A model generated the notes under the pieces. The model ran no database searches and was not told where the DNA came from. It saw nothing but the letters and a program-made list of their open reading frames with translations. Of a DNA stretch of 64,000 nt, positions 11,539-20,628 are shown in pieces. The stretch is from Agromyces soli. GTDB taxonomy: Bacteria; Actinomycetota; Actinomycetes; Actinomycetales; Microbacteriaceae. Both the position numbers and the translations under genes were made by a program. The stretch's first letter is position 1; the number at the start of each line of letters is the position of its first letter. Where the stretch lies: contig NZ_CP094533.1 in NCBI RefSeq assembly GCF_022811605.1, positions 3,596,001 to 3,660,000 on the forward strand, in the 5' to 3' direction.

Positions 11539-13494
11539 ATGAGCTGGCTGGAAGCGATCCCGCCGGGCCTGATCGCGATCGGGCTCCTCCTCGTCCCCGG
11601 AGCCCCGTTCGCGCTCGCGCTCGGGCTGCGGGGCATCGGGTTCCTCGCCGTCTCCGCCGGCGCGTCGGTCTCGGTGATCGCGGGCGCGTCGATCGTCGCG
11701 CCGATGCTCGGACTCGACTGGTCGCTGGTCCCGGTCGGCCTCGCCGCCGTCGCGGCCGGGCTCGTCGGTCTCGCGTTCCGCCCGCTCGCACGGCGCGGCC
11801 GCGGCGCCCCAGAGTCTTGGCGCACCCTGTGGCCCGCGCTGGCCGGGATCGCCGCAGCAGCGGCCCTGATCCTGCTGTTCGTCCTGCCCGCGATCGGGTC
11901 ACCCGGTCATCCCTCGCAGACGTACGACGCGCTCTACCATCTCAACGCCATCCGCTGGATCGCCGACACCGGGGACGCCTCGCCACTGCGCATGCAGATG
12001 ACGACGCCCGGCTCGTCGTCGTTCTACCCCACGACGTGGCACGGCATCGCGGTCCTCGTGCTCCAGCTCAGCGGAGCCGACCCGGTCGTGGTCGCCAACG
12101 TGCTCGCGCTCGTCGTCGCCGCCGTCCTCTGGCCGCTCGGCACGACGTTCCTCGTCCGCGCCGTGCTCGGGGCGCGACCCCTGACCCTGGTGCTGGGCGG
12201 GGCGCTCGCCGCCGGCTTCGCGATGTTCCCGATCCTCCTCGTGCAGTACGGCGTGCTCTATCCGAACGCGCTCGCGATCGCGCTCGTGCCGATCGCGCTC
12301 GGCGCCCTCGTCGCCATGCTGCGCGGCGGCGCACGCACCGGCGCCGCCGGCCCCGGAGGCCTCGGGCTCTCCCCGCTCGGGTGGCTCCCGGCTGCGGTGG
12401 CCGCCGTCGGCGCCGCCACGATCGCCCATCCGAACGCGCTCTTCTCGCTCTTCGTGCTCAGCGCCCCGCTCGTCATCGCGACGGCCGTTCGCGGCGTCCG
12501 GGCCCAGTCGACGGCCTGGCGCCGAGCACTCGTCATCGTCGCCGTCCTCGTCCTGTTCTGCCTCGAAGCCGTGGTCTGGCTCCGATTCGGCACGACCGAC
12601 AACGGGTGGCCGCCGGCGCGGCCGTTCTACGCCTCCGTCGGCGAGGCGCTCCTGAACAGCCCGCTCGACATCACCGTCGGGTACACCGTCACGATCATGG
12701 TGATCCTCGGCTTCGTCGCCGCCGTCGTCCGACGGGTGCCGGTGTGGTTGCTCGGCTCCTACCTCGCCTGCGTGGTGCTGTTCGCGGTCGCGAACGGCTG
12801 GCCGGCGGGCGGGCTCCGGACCCTCCTCACCGGACTCTGGTACAACGATGCGTTCCGCCTCGCGGCGCTGCTGCCGATCGCGGCCGTCCCCCTCGCGGTG
12901 GCCGGGCTCGTCCTGGCCCTCGACTGGATCGGCCGGGCCATCGACCGGGCCGGCGAGCGGAGCGCGGGCACGCTGCCGGCGGGTCTGCGGACCGGTGTCA
13001 TCGGTCTGCTCGCGGCCGTCGCCGTCGTGTCCACCCAGTTCGGGGCGATCCCGAGCCTGCGCGCCGACCTCGAGGCGGCGTACCGCGTCGATGCCGACAG
13101 TCCGTCGGTGAACGCCGACGAGCTCGCCCTCTTCGAGGACGTCCGCGAACTCGTCCCCGCGGGCGCCGTGATCGCGGGCAACCCGTGGAACGGCAGTACC
13201 CTCGTCTACGCGTTCACCGGGCGTCAGAGCTTGTTCCCGCACGTCGGAGGTCGCTATCCGGCTTCCTACTGGGCGGTGGCGAACGGGCTCGCCGACGCCA
13301 CGCCCGACGCCTGCGCGGCGGCGGCCGAACTCGGCGTGACCCACGTGATCGACTCTGACGACCGCATGCTGTTCCCTGGAGACCCGCGCGCGGAGCTGTA
13401 CCCGGGGCTGACGGGCCTCTCCGACGATCCGCCCGGCCTCACGTTGATCGCCCAGCGCGGCGACGCCAGACTGTACGAAGTGACCGGCTGCTGA
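11539..13494 (+). CDS. DUF6541-type multi-spanning membrane protein
   Basis: A 651-residue integral membrane protein with about a dozen hydrophobic segments over residues 10-510 and a soluble, extracytoplasmic-looking tail ('FEDVRELVPAGAVIAGNPWN ... FPHVGGRY') of about 140 residues. This layout, including the conserved 'NPWNGS' tail, is that of the actinobacterial DUF6541 family, found in glycan loci and suspected to be GT-C glycosyltransferases using polyprenyl-linked donors. 'GHPSQTYDALYHLNAIRWI' after the third helix holds the Asp and His typical of a GT-C first loop. It lies 19 bp after glf. Function is inferred. Confidence 0.75.
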   Translation: MSWLEAIPPGLIAIGLLLVPGAPFALALGLRGIGFLAVSAGASVSVIAGASIVAPMLGLDWSLVPVGLAAVAAGLVGLAFRPLARRGRGAPESWRTLWPALAGIAAAAALILLFVLPAIGSPGHPSQTYDALYHLNAIRWIADTGDASPLRMQMTTPGSSSFYPTTWHGIAVLVLQLSGADPVVVANVLALVVAAVLWPLGTTFLVRAVLGARPLTLVLGGALAAGFAMFPILLVQYGVLYPNALAIALVPIALGALVAMLRGGARTGAAGPGGLGLSPLGWLPAAVAAVGAATIAHPNALFSLFVLSAPLVIATAVRGVRAQSTAWRRALVIVAVLVLFCLEAVVWLRFGTTDNGWPPARPFYASVGEALLNSPLDITVGYTVTIMVILGFVAAVVRRVPVWLLGSYLACVVLFAVANGWPAGGLRTLLTGLWYNDAFRLAALLPIAAVPLAVAGLVLALDWIGRAIDRAGERSAGTLPAGLRTGVIGLLAAVAVVSTQFGAIPSLRADLEAAYRVDADSPSVNADELALFEDVRELVPAGAVIAGNPWNGSTLVYAFTGRQSLFPHVGGRYPASYWAVANGLADATPDACAAAAELGVTHVIDSDDRMLFPGDPRAELYPGLTGLSDDPPGLTLIAQRGDARLYEVTGC

Positions 13495-13528
13495 CCAGCC
13501 GATCCCCACGAAGAAAGAGAGCACCACT

Positions 13529-14821
13529 GTGAAGATCGCCGTCATCGCGATGGGGAAGATCGGCCTGCCGCTCGCCGTCCAGTTCGCCTCGAAGGGCCAT
13601 GACGTCGTCGGTGTGGACGTGAATCCGCGCACGGTCGAGCTCGTCAACGCCGGCGTCGAGCCGTTCCCCGGGGAGGCGCACCTGCAGGAGAAGCTCTCCG
13701 AGCTCGTTCCGGCGGGCCGCCTGCGCGCCACGACCGACTACGCCGATGCGGTTCCCGGCGCCGACGCCGTCGTGCTCGTGGTGCCGCTCTTCGTCGACGA
13801 GGAGGCCCGGCCCGATTTCGGCTGGATGGACGCCGCGACCCGATCGCTCGGCGAGCACCTCACCCCCGGCACCCTCGTCGCGTACGAGACGACGCTGCCG
13901 GTGGGCACGACGCGCGGGCGCTGGAAGCCGATGCTCGAGGAGACGTCGGGGCTGAGCGAGGGCACCGACTTCCACCTCGTGTTCTCCCCCGAGCGGGTGC
14001 TCACGGGACGGGTCTTCGAGGACCTGCGCAAGTACCCGAAGCTCGTCGGCGGGCTGAGCGAGGCCGGCGCGGCGCGCGCGGTGGCGTTCTACGAGGCCGT
14101 GCTCGACTTCGACGACCGTCCCGACCTCCCCCGCCCGAACGGGGTGTGGGACCTGGGCTCCGCTGAGGCATCCGAGCTCGCCAAGCTCGCCGAGACGACG
14201 TACCGCGACGTGAACATCGGGCTCGCGAACCAGTTCGCCCGCTTCGCGCAGAAGAGCGGCATCGACGTCTACAAGGTGATCGAAGCCTCCAACTCGCAGC
14301 CGTACAGTCACATCCACCAGCCCGGCATCGCCGTCGGCGGGCACTGCATCCCCGTCTACCCGAGGCTCTACCTCTGGAACGACCCGGAGGCGACGGTCGT
14401 CCGGGCCGCGCGCGAGGCGAATCTCGGCATGCCCGGCTACGCGGTGGGCATGCTGGAGGGCGCCTACGGCGAGCTGAGCGGGGCGAAGGTCGTCGTCCTC
14501 GGCGCCGCGTACCGCGGCGGGGTCAAGGAGACTGCGTTCTCCGGGGTGTTCGACACGGTGGCGGCGCTCCGCGACCGGGGCGCGGAGGTCCGCGTGCACG
14601 ACCCGCTGTACTCCGACGAGGAGCTCGACCGGCTCGGCTTCACCGCGTACCACCTCGGCGAGCCCGTGGACGCCGCGATCGTACAGGCCGACCACGCCGA
14701 GTACCGTCGACTCTCCCCCGCCGACCTCCCCGGCATCACCGCGTTCATCGACGGCCGCCGCGTGAGCGAGGCCCAGGTCTGGGGCGACGACGTCGCCTAC
14801 CGCGTCATCGGGCGCGCCTGA
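13529..14821 (+). CDS. WbpA-like nucleotide-sugar 6-dehydrogenase
   Basis: A 430-residue UDP-sugar dehydrogenase of the WecC/WbpA group. It has the Rossmann motif 'IAVIAMGKIGLPLAVQFA' (with Ala-Met-Gly-Lys replacing the usual Gly-x-Gly start), 'YETTLPVGTTRGRW' and the catalytic cysteine in 'GIAVGGHCIPVYPRL' (about residue 273). It makes a uronic acid by two NAD-dependent oxidations. Together with the WlbA/B/C-like trio 6 kb upstream it would complete UDP-GlcNAc to UDP-diacetamido-glucuronate. The GTG start has an AAGAAAGAGAG ribosome site. The stop is 1 bp from the next start. Confidence 0.88.
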   Translation: MKIAVIAMGKIGLPLAVQFASKGHDVVGVDVNPRTVELVNAGVEPFPGEAHLQEKLSELVPAGRLRATTDYADAVPGADAVVLVVPLFVDEEARPDFGWMDAATRSLGEHLTPGTLVAYETTLPVGTTRGRWKPMLEETSGLSEGTDFHLVFSPERVLTGRVFEDLRKYPKLVGGLSEAGAARAVAFYEAVLDFDDRPDLPRPNGVWDLGSAEASELAKLAETTYRDVNIGLANQFARFAQKSGIDVYKVIEASNSQPYSHIHQPGIAVGGHCIPVYPRLYLWNDPEATVVRAAREANLGMPGYAVGMLEGAYGELSGAKVVVLGAAYRGGVKETAFSGVFDTVAALRDRGAEVRVHDPLYSDEELDRLGFTAYHLGEPVDAAIVQADHAEYRRLSPADLPGITAFIDGRRVSEAQVWGDDVAYRVIGRA

Positions 14822-14822
14822 C

Positions 14823-15929
14823 GTGCCCCGCGTCGCGATCGCGAAGAACACGCTGCAGGTCCCCCCGACCTACTTCGCGGTCGCGCACGCGATGCGTCTG
14901 CGGGAGGAGTTCGACTTCGAGCTCTTCACGATGGCGGCGGATGTGCAGGATCCCGCGGTGCGCCTCCCCCTGGACGAGGCCGTCCCGTTCCGCTCGGCCC
15001 CGCTGCGGACGCGCGAGTACCTGATCCCGCTCTTCCTGGCACGGATGTCCCGACGCATCCGCCGCTTCCGCCCCGACCTGATCCACCAGCACTTCGCCAC
15101 CTGGTCCTGGCCCGCGAGCCGCGCAGCGGCCAAGGACGACGTCCCGATGCTGACGACGATCCACGGTGCCGACGTCGTGGCGGCCGGCGCCACCGGCGGT
15201 GGTCTCCTCGGCGCCTGGAACCGCCGCAACGCCGAGCTCGCGGCCGCGCGGAGCCGACGAGTGCTCGCCGTCAGCGAGTACCTCGCGGACTCCGCGGTGC
15301 GCGCCGGCTTCCCTGCTGACCGGCTCGAGGTGCACTACCAGGGCATCGACACCGACTTCTTCACCCCCGAGCCGTCGGTCGGGCTGCGGACGGACGCCCC
15401 GCCGACGATCGTCTTCGTCGGCGCCATCTCGACGCAGAAGGGCGTCGACCAGCTGGTCGAGGCGTCGATCGAGGTGCAGCGCACCGTTCCCCACCGGCTC
15501 GAACTCATCGGCAGCGGCCCGCTGCTCGCTCCCCTGCAGGAGTCGGCGCCTGCGCACATCGCCTTCCTGGGACGGCAGGACCGCGAAGCGGTTCGCGCCC
15601 GTCTGAGGGCCGCCTCCCTGCTCGTGCTGCCGACGGTGACCACCGAGGCCGCCGGGCTCGTGCTGCTGGAGGCCCAGGCGTGCGGGACGCCCGTGATCGC
15701 GTATCGCAGCGGCGGCACCTCGGAGATGCTCGACGACGGGTCCACCGGTCAGCTCATCGAGCCCGGGAACGTCCGGGCGCTCGAGGCGGCCATCCGGGCC
15801 CAGCTGGCGCTGCCCTCGGCCGAGGCCGAGCGGATGCGCCGCCGGGCGCGCGAGTTCGTGGTGCAGCAGCGGAGCCTCGAGGTCAGCGCCAGGCAGCTCG
15901 CCGAGCACTACCGCTCGCTCATCGGCTGA
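14823..15929 (+). CDS. Glycosyltransferase family 4
   Basis: A 368-residue GT-B enzyme, starting at a GTG one base after the dehydrogenase stop. 'MLTTIHGADVVAAGA' is the H-G-x-D acceptor motif, 'IVFVGAISTQKGVDQLVEA' opens the donor lobe, and 'LLVLPTVTTEAAGLVLLEAQACGTPVIAY' contains the E-x7-E pair. It is the last gene of the rightward glycan operon; the next gene faces it, with only 16 bp between the stops. It is placed to use the uronic acid made by the preceding dehydrogenase, but the sugar is not determined. Confidence 0.85.
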   Translation: MPRVAIAKNTLQVPPTYFAVAHAMRLREEFDFELFTMAADVQDPAVRLPLDEAVPFRSAPLRTREYLIPLFLARMSRRIRRFRPDLIHQHFATWSWPASRAAAKDDVPMLTTIHGADVVAAGATGGGLLGAWNRRNAELAAARSRRVLAVSEYLADSAVRAGFPADRLEVHYQGIDTDFFTPEPSVGLRTDAPPTIVFVGAISTQKGVDQLVEASIEVQRTVPHRLELIGSGPLLAPLQESAPAHIAFLGRQDREAVRARLRAASLLVLPTVTTEAAGLVLLEAQACGTPVIAYRSGGTSEMLDDGSTGQLIEPGNVRALEAAIRAQLALPSAEAERMRRRAREFVVQQRSLEVSARQLAEHYRSLIG

Positions 15930-15945
15930 GTCGCGAGCCGGAGCC

Positions 15946-17103
15946 TCAGGCGGTGCCGGTCCGACCGGCGAGGAGCTCGGTCAGCAGCTCCTCCTCCACG
16001 CGGACGTCGCGCTCGGCGTTGAGTTCGTGTGCGGCCGCATCCGCGGCCTGCTTGTACTTCGCGACCGACTCGGGCGTGAGCTGCCGGAGGGTGGCGACCA
16101 GCTCGGCCGTCCCGAAGCCGGGTGAGACGAGACCGAGTTCGTACTGCTCGATCAGCGCGTCGGTTTCGACCGCGGTGCTGAACACGAGTCCGAGTCGCGC
16201 CTGCACCATGTCGAAGAACTTGTTCGGCAGCATGAGCCGGTGGTTCATCGTGCGCGGCGGCAGGACGAACACTCCGACGTCGTAGCCGTTCAGCACGCGC
16301 GGCAGCGTCGCCGGCGGCACGGGGTCGTGCACGGTGATCCGGTCGTCCTGGGCAGCGGCATCCACCAGACTCTGCCAGTACCGGTCGGAGCCGCGGGCCT
16401 TGACCAGGTACAGGTCGAGGCTGAAGCGGTCGTCGAGCTGCGAGACCGCCTCGATCAGGGTCTCGATGCTGCGCCCGGGGACCGCCCCTCCGCTGTGCAC
16501 GAGGCGGATCCGCTCGGGCTCCACCGCAGAGGGCCGGAGGTCCTGGTACCCGATCGCATTCCTGACGATCCGGGACCGGACGCCGAAGTGCTGCTCGTAC
16601 AGCTCCGCGATCGAGCCGTTGATCGTGGTCACCGCCGCGGTGCGCGGCAGGTACTCGCGGCACACCCAGGTCATGAACGGGGCGACGAGCAGCCGCCAGG
16701 ACAGCACGTGGGTCCGTTCCTGGGGCGCCCATTCGTGCATGTCGCCCCAGACCGGCGCCCCGTCGGCGACGCGATGGGCGAGCGGGAGCGCCCGCGCCTC
16801 GTTGGCCACTACGAGGTCGAAGCTGCGCCCCTGCAGGAGCTCGAGCCCGGCCGCGACGGCCGGAGCATCGAAGAGCACGGAGCGGTACGCGCGGAACGCG
16901 AGCTTCGTCGCGCCGGGGATCGTCTGCGGGAGCGATGGCAGTGCGGCGTCGATCTCGAGGTGCTCGCTGACGCCGGGCGGGGCCTCGCCGTAGCCGATCG
17001 TCGTGACGTCGCCGAACCTCGTCAGCACCTCGAGCTGTCGGAGCACGCGCGAGTCGCTGACGAAGTGGGAGAACGAGATACAGAGGATCCTGGGTCGCGG
17101 CAC
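15946..17103 (-). CDS. Glycosyltransferase, leaderless start
   Basis: A GT-B type protein of 385 residues when started at the GTG at 17103. That start is preferred because TAGACT (17111-17116) lies exactly 7 bases upstream, the leaderless pattern seen repeatedly here; the GTG at 17109 would fall right against the -10 box. 'RILCISFSHFVSDSRVLRQ' is the acceptor-lobe opening of GT4-like enzymes, 'GDMHEWAPQERTHVLSW' and 'IRLVHSGGAVPGRSIETLI' mark the middle and the donor lobe, and 'NKFFDMVQARLGLVFS' replaces the E-x7-E region. It stands alone on the minus strand between the glycan operon and the LGFP gene. Confidence 0.78.
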   Translation of the reverse strand: MPRPRILCISFSHFVSDSRVLRQLEVLTRFGDVTTIGYGEAPPGVSEHLEIDAALPSLPQTIPGATKLAFRAYRSVLFDAPAVAAGLELLQGRSFDLVVANEARALPLAHRVADGAPVWGDMHEWAPQERTHVLSWRLLVAPFMTWVCREYLPRTAAVTTINGSIAELYEQHFGVRSRIVRNAIGYQDLRPSAVEPERIRLVHSGGAVPGRSIETLIEAVSQLDDRFSLDLYLVKARGSDRYWQSLVDAAAQDDRITVHDPVPPATLPRVLNGYDVGVFVLPPRTMNHRLMLPNKFFDMVQARLGLVFSTAVETDALIEQYELGLVSPGFGTAELVATLRQLTPESVAKYKQAADAAAHELNAERDVRVEEELLTELLAGRTGTA

Positions 17104-17110
17104 TCGCACG

Positions 17111-17116
17111 AGTCTA
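17111..17116 (-). promoter_or_regulatory. -10 box (TAGACT) of the leaderless glycosyltransferase
   Basis: TAGACT on the minus strand, followed by 7 bases and then GTG. It lies in the 33-bp gap after the LGFP gene, which supports separate transcription. Confidence 0.55.
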
Positions 17117-17136
17117 GTGCCGCGACCCCGTCGAGC

Positions 17137-19677
17137 TCAGAAGCGGACGGCCCCGCCCGCGGAGGTCCAGCGGATCCGCCCCTTCTGGAACGTCTGCTCC
17201 AGCGAGCCGTCGGCCTTCTTGGTCGCGGCGGCCAGCGGATAGCCGAACGTCGCAGGACCGCCCTCGGCGTAGTAGAACTCACCGATCTGCCTGGGCATGA
17301 GCTGCGCGCGCGTCGGCGCCGACCAGAGGATCCAGCCGTTGCGGAATTCCTGGCTCGCCCCGCCCGGCTCCGCGACCTCGCTCGCCTGCGGGAACCCGAG
17401 CGATCCGGCGTTGGCCCCGGCCTTCACGTACGCATCGTGGATGCCGCCCACGACCGGGAAGCTCCCGACGCCCGAGGCCCAGTAGATCCCGCCCTTCGTG
17501 TAGCGCTGCGCCGCACCGCCGGAGACCGACCGCTCGTCCTCCGCCGGGTAGCCCATCGCCCCGGCCGGCCCGCCGAGCCGGGCGTAGACCGTGGCGATGC
17601 CGCCGACGACCGTCTGGCCCTTCGTGCTCGAGGACCAGAGCACGCTGCCGCCCTGGAAGCGCTGCGAGGCGCCGCCCGGTTCGGAGCGCTCGCCCTCGAG
17701 GGGGAAGCCGAGCCTCGAGGAGGAGCCGCCGTACGCGAAGTACTTCGTGGCGATGCCGCCGGAGATGAACTGCGCGCCGGTGTCGGCCGACCAGAACAGC
17801 CAGCCGCTGGCGAAGCGCTGCGAGAATCCGCCGTTCGCCTCGGCGACGGTGTTCGCCACCGGGAATCCGAGCTTGCCGGTCGGACCGCCCGCGGCGGCGT
17901 AGCCGGTGTCGATCTCCGCTCGGACGAGCTGCGCCCGCGTCGCGGAGCTCCAGTAGACGGCGCCGTTGCTGAACGCCTGCTTGGCGCCACCCGTGATCGT
18001 GCTCTCGCCGCCGGCGGGGTAGCCGATCCCGCTGTTCGGCCCGCCCGCCGCGGCATAGGCGTCCCCGATGCCTCCGGTGACCTTCTGCGCGCCGGTCTTG
18101 CTCGACCAGTACAGCCAGCCCTTCGCGAAGCGCTGCCCGAGACCGCCCCCGGAGTAGGTGCGAGTCGATTCGAGCGGCACGCCGAGGGAGCCGGTGAGCC
18201 CGCCGACCCGCTGATAGCCCGCGGCGATCTCGCCGAGCAGCACGCGCCCGCCCGAGCTGGAGCTCCAGAAGACGGCGCCGTTCTGGAACTGCTGCATGGC
18301 GCCGCCGGAGATCGCCTTCTCGGGTGCGAGCGGGTACCCGAGCGCCCCGCCCGGGCCGCCCGACTGCAGGTAGGCGGTCAGGATCCCGCCGGCCACGAGC
18401 TGCGGCCCGGTCGCGGAGGCCCAGTACACGCGGCCCTTTGTGAAGGCCTGGCTCGCGCCGCCCTTCTCGGTGATCTCCTCCGTGGTGGGGTACCCGAGCT
18501 TGCCACCGGCACCGCCCTGGTCCTCGTAGAACGTGCCGATCGCACCGAACACGCGCTGCGCGCCGGTCGCGGCCGACCAGTAGATCATGCCCTTCTGGAA
18601 CGCCTGGCTCGCGCCGCCCTTCTCGGCGACCTCCTTGCCGATCGGGTACCAGAGGGGGCCCGCAGGTCCCTTCAACGCCTCGTAGCGGGCGCCGATGGCG
18701 CCCTTCGTCATGAAGCCGCCGGTCACCGAGTGCCAGTAGCCCCACCCGCGCTGGAAGCGCTGACCGACGCCGCCGCCCGAGTAGAGCGTGGCCTGGGCGA
18801 CGGGCGAGCCGAGCGAGCCGCTCGCGCCGCCCGTGGAGTTGTACAGCGCCACGAGGCTCGGGTGCACGGCGTAGGTGCCGGTCGACCCGAACCAGTCGGT
18901 GAACATCCGCCAGAAGTTGCGGTTGCCGTAGCTCGAGCAGGAGTCGCCGGTGCCGTAGAGGTTCCGCAGCGCGGCGGTGTTCGGACGGTAGGGCGTGTAG
19001 ATGTAGAGGCCCGCCGTCGCCTGGTTCTCGATGTAGACCTTGGACGTGCCGCAGGAGGCGTTCGGGTGCCAGTAGATCGTGTTCGTCCGACCGGCCTGGT
19101 AGTTCCGGATACCGGGGTTCGCCCGGTACTTCTTGAACTGCCAGGACGCGTGGTACACCTGATTGAAGAAGCCGTAGTAGTTCGCGTCGCAGTCGGCCGT
19201 ATCCGGACAGCCGTAGCCGGTCGCCGAGCGGTACTGGCGCGCCGACGGCCAGCTGTCGCTCACGAGCCCCTGCTCCTTCTCGAGCAGCACGATGAGGACG
19301 CGCGGGTTGATCCCGCAGGCGTTCGCCACCTTGTAGATGATGAGGGCGGCCGACTCGTTCGCCTGCCCCGAGTAGGCCGAGCAGCCTTCCGACCGTGCCG
19401 GCTGGGACTTCGTCGTCTGCCGGTAGTCCTTCAAGCAGGTGTAGCCGCTGCGGCATTCGGGCACTCGCGCGTTGAGGAAGCTCTGAATCTGCGCGACCGT
19501 CATCGTCTTGCTGTCGTAGAAGACGGCGTCGCTGATGATCATGCCGGGATTGAAGTCGGCCCCGTCCGCTGCATCCGCTGCAGTGGTCGGCGCGATCGTC
19601 GCGGGCGCCAGGCTCAGCCCTGACGCCACGATGATCGCGGCCAGCAGGCCGATGCTCAGCTGGCGAAGTCGTCTCAC
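17137..19677 (-). CDS. Secreted LGFP-repeat envelope protein (eleven repeats)
   Basis: An 846-residue protein if started at the GTG at 19677, which puts the basic 'VRRLRQ' directly before the signal peptide 'LSIGLLAAIIVASGLSLAPA'; an ATG 69 bases upstream would add an odd 23-residue leader. After the signal comes a Cys-rich domain (to about residue 265) with paired cysteines, including 'PECRSGYTCLKDY' and 'YGCPDTADCDANYYGF', and a Glu-containing helix 'VLIVLLEKEQGL' like that of lysozyme-fold enzymes. Eleven LGFP repeats of about 51 residues follow, each with a Gly-[FY]-Pro core such as 'LGYP' or 'LGFP' and a 'F..G.[VI]YWS' segment. LGFP repeats tether proteins to the actinobacterial envelope. 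It probably binds or trims wall glycan. Confidence 0.85.
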   Translation of the reverse strand: MRRLRQLSIGLLAAIIVASGLSLAPATIAPTTAADAADGADFNPGMIISDAVFYDSKTMTVAQIQSFLNARVPECRSGYTCLKDYRQTTKSQPARSEGCSAYSGQANESAALIIYKVANACGINPRVLIVLLEKEQGLVSDSWPSARQYRSATGYGCPDTADCDANYYGFFNQVYHASWQFKKYRANPGIRNYQAGRTNTIYWHPNASCGTSKVYIENQATAGLYIYTPYRPNTAALRNLYGTGDSCSSYGNRNFWRMFTDWFGSTGTYAVHPSLVALYNSTGGASGSLGSPVAQATLYSGGGVGQRFQRGWGYWHSVTGGFMTKGAIGARYEALKGPAGPLWYPIGKEVAEKGGASQAFQKGMIYWSAATGAQRVFGAIGTFYEDQGGAGGKLGYPTTEEITEKGGASQAFTKGRVYWASATGPQLVAGGILTAYLQSGGPGGALGYPLAPEKAISGGAMQQFQNGAVFWSSSSGGRVLLGEIAAGYQRVGGLTGSLGVPLESTRTYSGGGLGQRFAKGWLYWSSKTGAQKVTGGIGDAYAAAGGPNSGIGYPAGGESTITGGAKQAFSNGAVYWSSATRAQLVRAEIDTGYAAAGGPTGKLGFPVANTVAEANGGFSQRFASGWLFWSADTGAQFISGGIATKYFAYGGSSSRLGFPLEGERSEPGGASQRFQGGSVLWSSSTKGQTVVGGIATVYARLGGPAGAMGYPAEDERSVSGGAAQRYTKGGIYWASGVGSFPVVGGIHDAYVKAGANAGSLGFPQASEVAEPGGASQEFRNGWILWSAPTRAQLMPRQIGEFYYAEGGPATFGYPLAAATKKADGSLEQTFQKGRIRWTSAGGAVRF

Positions 19678-19791
19678 GTTGGAACCCCCGAACGCCGCGG
19701 GTAGGGGGACCGCGGCCCCCTCATGGTACGGAAAGACGGGGGTCACCGATACTTTCGCATCGGAGTGGCGCGAGCAGGCGGTCGGAATCTC

Positions 19792-20628
19792 CTAGGCGTT
19801 CGCCGCGCCCCCGTTCGCGATGAGCCGCCGGTAGGCGATCTTCCGCACCGGCTCGGGCACGAAGCGGTACGCCCCGCGCACGGCGACGTTGCGCAGATAC
19901 TCCCAGCGCGTCGTGAACCCGATCGACCGGAGCGCGCGCTGCAGGGCGAGCTCGCTGCGCCACTGCGCCCGCCCGCCGCGCCGGGCGTACGCCCCGGCGC
20001 CGACGCGGTACATGACGAGCGGGTCGGCGAGGTTCTCCACCCGGGCGCCGGCGTGGATCATCCGCGCGAACAGCCAGTAGTCCTCCATCAGCCCGAGCGG
20101 CCGGTAGCCGCCGGCGTTCGCGACCGCCGAGCGCCGGTACATCACCGTCGGATGGCTGAACGGATCGTGGAACCGGGCGTAGCGGGCGATCTCCTCGTGC
20201 CCGGTGCGCGGGGTTCGCCGGGCGACGATCGAACCGTCGTCGTCGAGGAACTCGAACATGCCGGTGCCGACGAGGTCGGCCCCGGCTTCGATCACGGGCA
20301 GCTGCTTGGCGAAGCGCTCGGGCAGGGAGATGTCGTCGGCGTCCATCCGCGCCACGATGTCGTGCGTGCAGAGCGTCAGCCCGTGCTCGAGCGCGGCGGC
20401 CAGCCCGACGTTCTCGTCGAAGACGTGCCTGGTGACCGGCACCGGGCTCTGCGCCACCGCCCGTTCGATCGCCTCGGCGAGTCCGTCGCCGACCGGGCCG
20501 TCCTGCACCAGCACGAGCTGCGCCGGGCGGACGGTCTGCTCGGCGGTGCTCGAACCGACGGCCTTCAGGAAGTGGGCCGCGTCATCGCCTCGGTACACCG
20601 GGAGCAGCAGCGAGAAGGGCGCGCTCAC
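19792..20628 (-). CDS. GT2 glycosyltransferase
   Basis: A 278-residue GT-A enzyme starting at a GTG that overlaps the stop of the upstream GT2 gene. 'FSLLLPVYRGDDAAHFLKA' and 'LVLVQDGPVGDG' form the nucleotide-binding half, 'IVARMDADDISLPERF' is the DXD metal site, and 'GGYRPLGLMEDYWLFARM' is the acceptor-side ED motif. It resembles the WfaP/AmsE type of surface-polysaccharide transferase. The next gene downstream is the LGFP protein, 114 bp away; that gap contains a GC-rich inverted repeat (AGGGGG/CCCCCT) in the LGFP leader. Confidence 0.83.
   Translation of the reverse strand: MSAPFSLLLPVYRGDDAAHFLKAVGSSTAEQTVRPAQLVLVQDGPVGDGLAEAIERAVAQSPVPVTRHVFDENVGLAAALEHGLTLCTHDIVARMDADDISLPERFAKQLPVIEAGADLVGTGMFEFLDDDGSIVARRTPRTGHEEIARYARFHDPFSHPTVMYRRSAVANAGGYRPLGLMEDYWLFARMIHAGARVENLADPLVMYRVGAGAYARRGGRAQWRSELALQRALRSIGFTTRWEYLRNVAVRGAYRFVPEPVRKIAYRRLIANGGAANA

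Noticed and set aside
16240..19623. Very long open frame (over 1,100 codons) on the plus strand opposite the LGFP gene
   Set aside because: It is the mirror of a highly repetitive GC-rich gene; the translation is Arg/Pro/Ala/Asp rich without domains, and the minus-strand frame has a signal peptide and eleven LGFP repeats.
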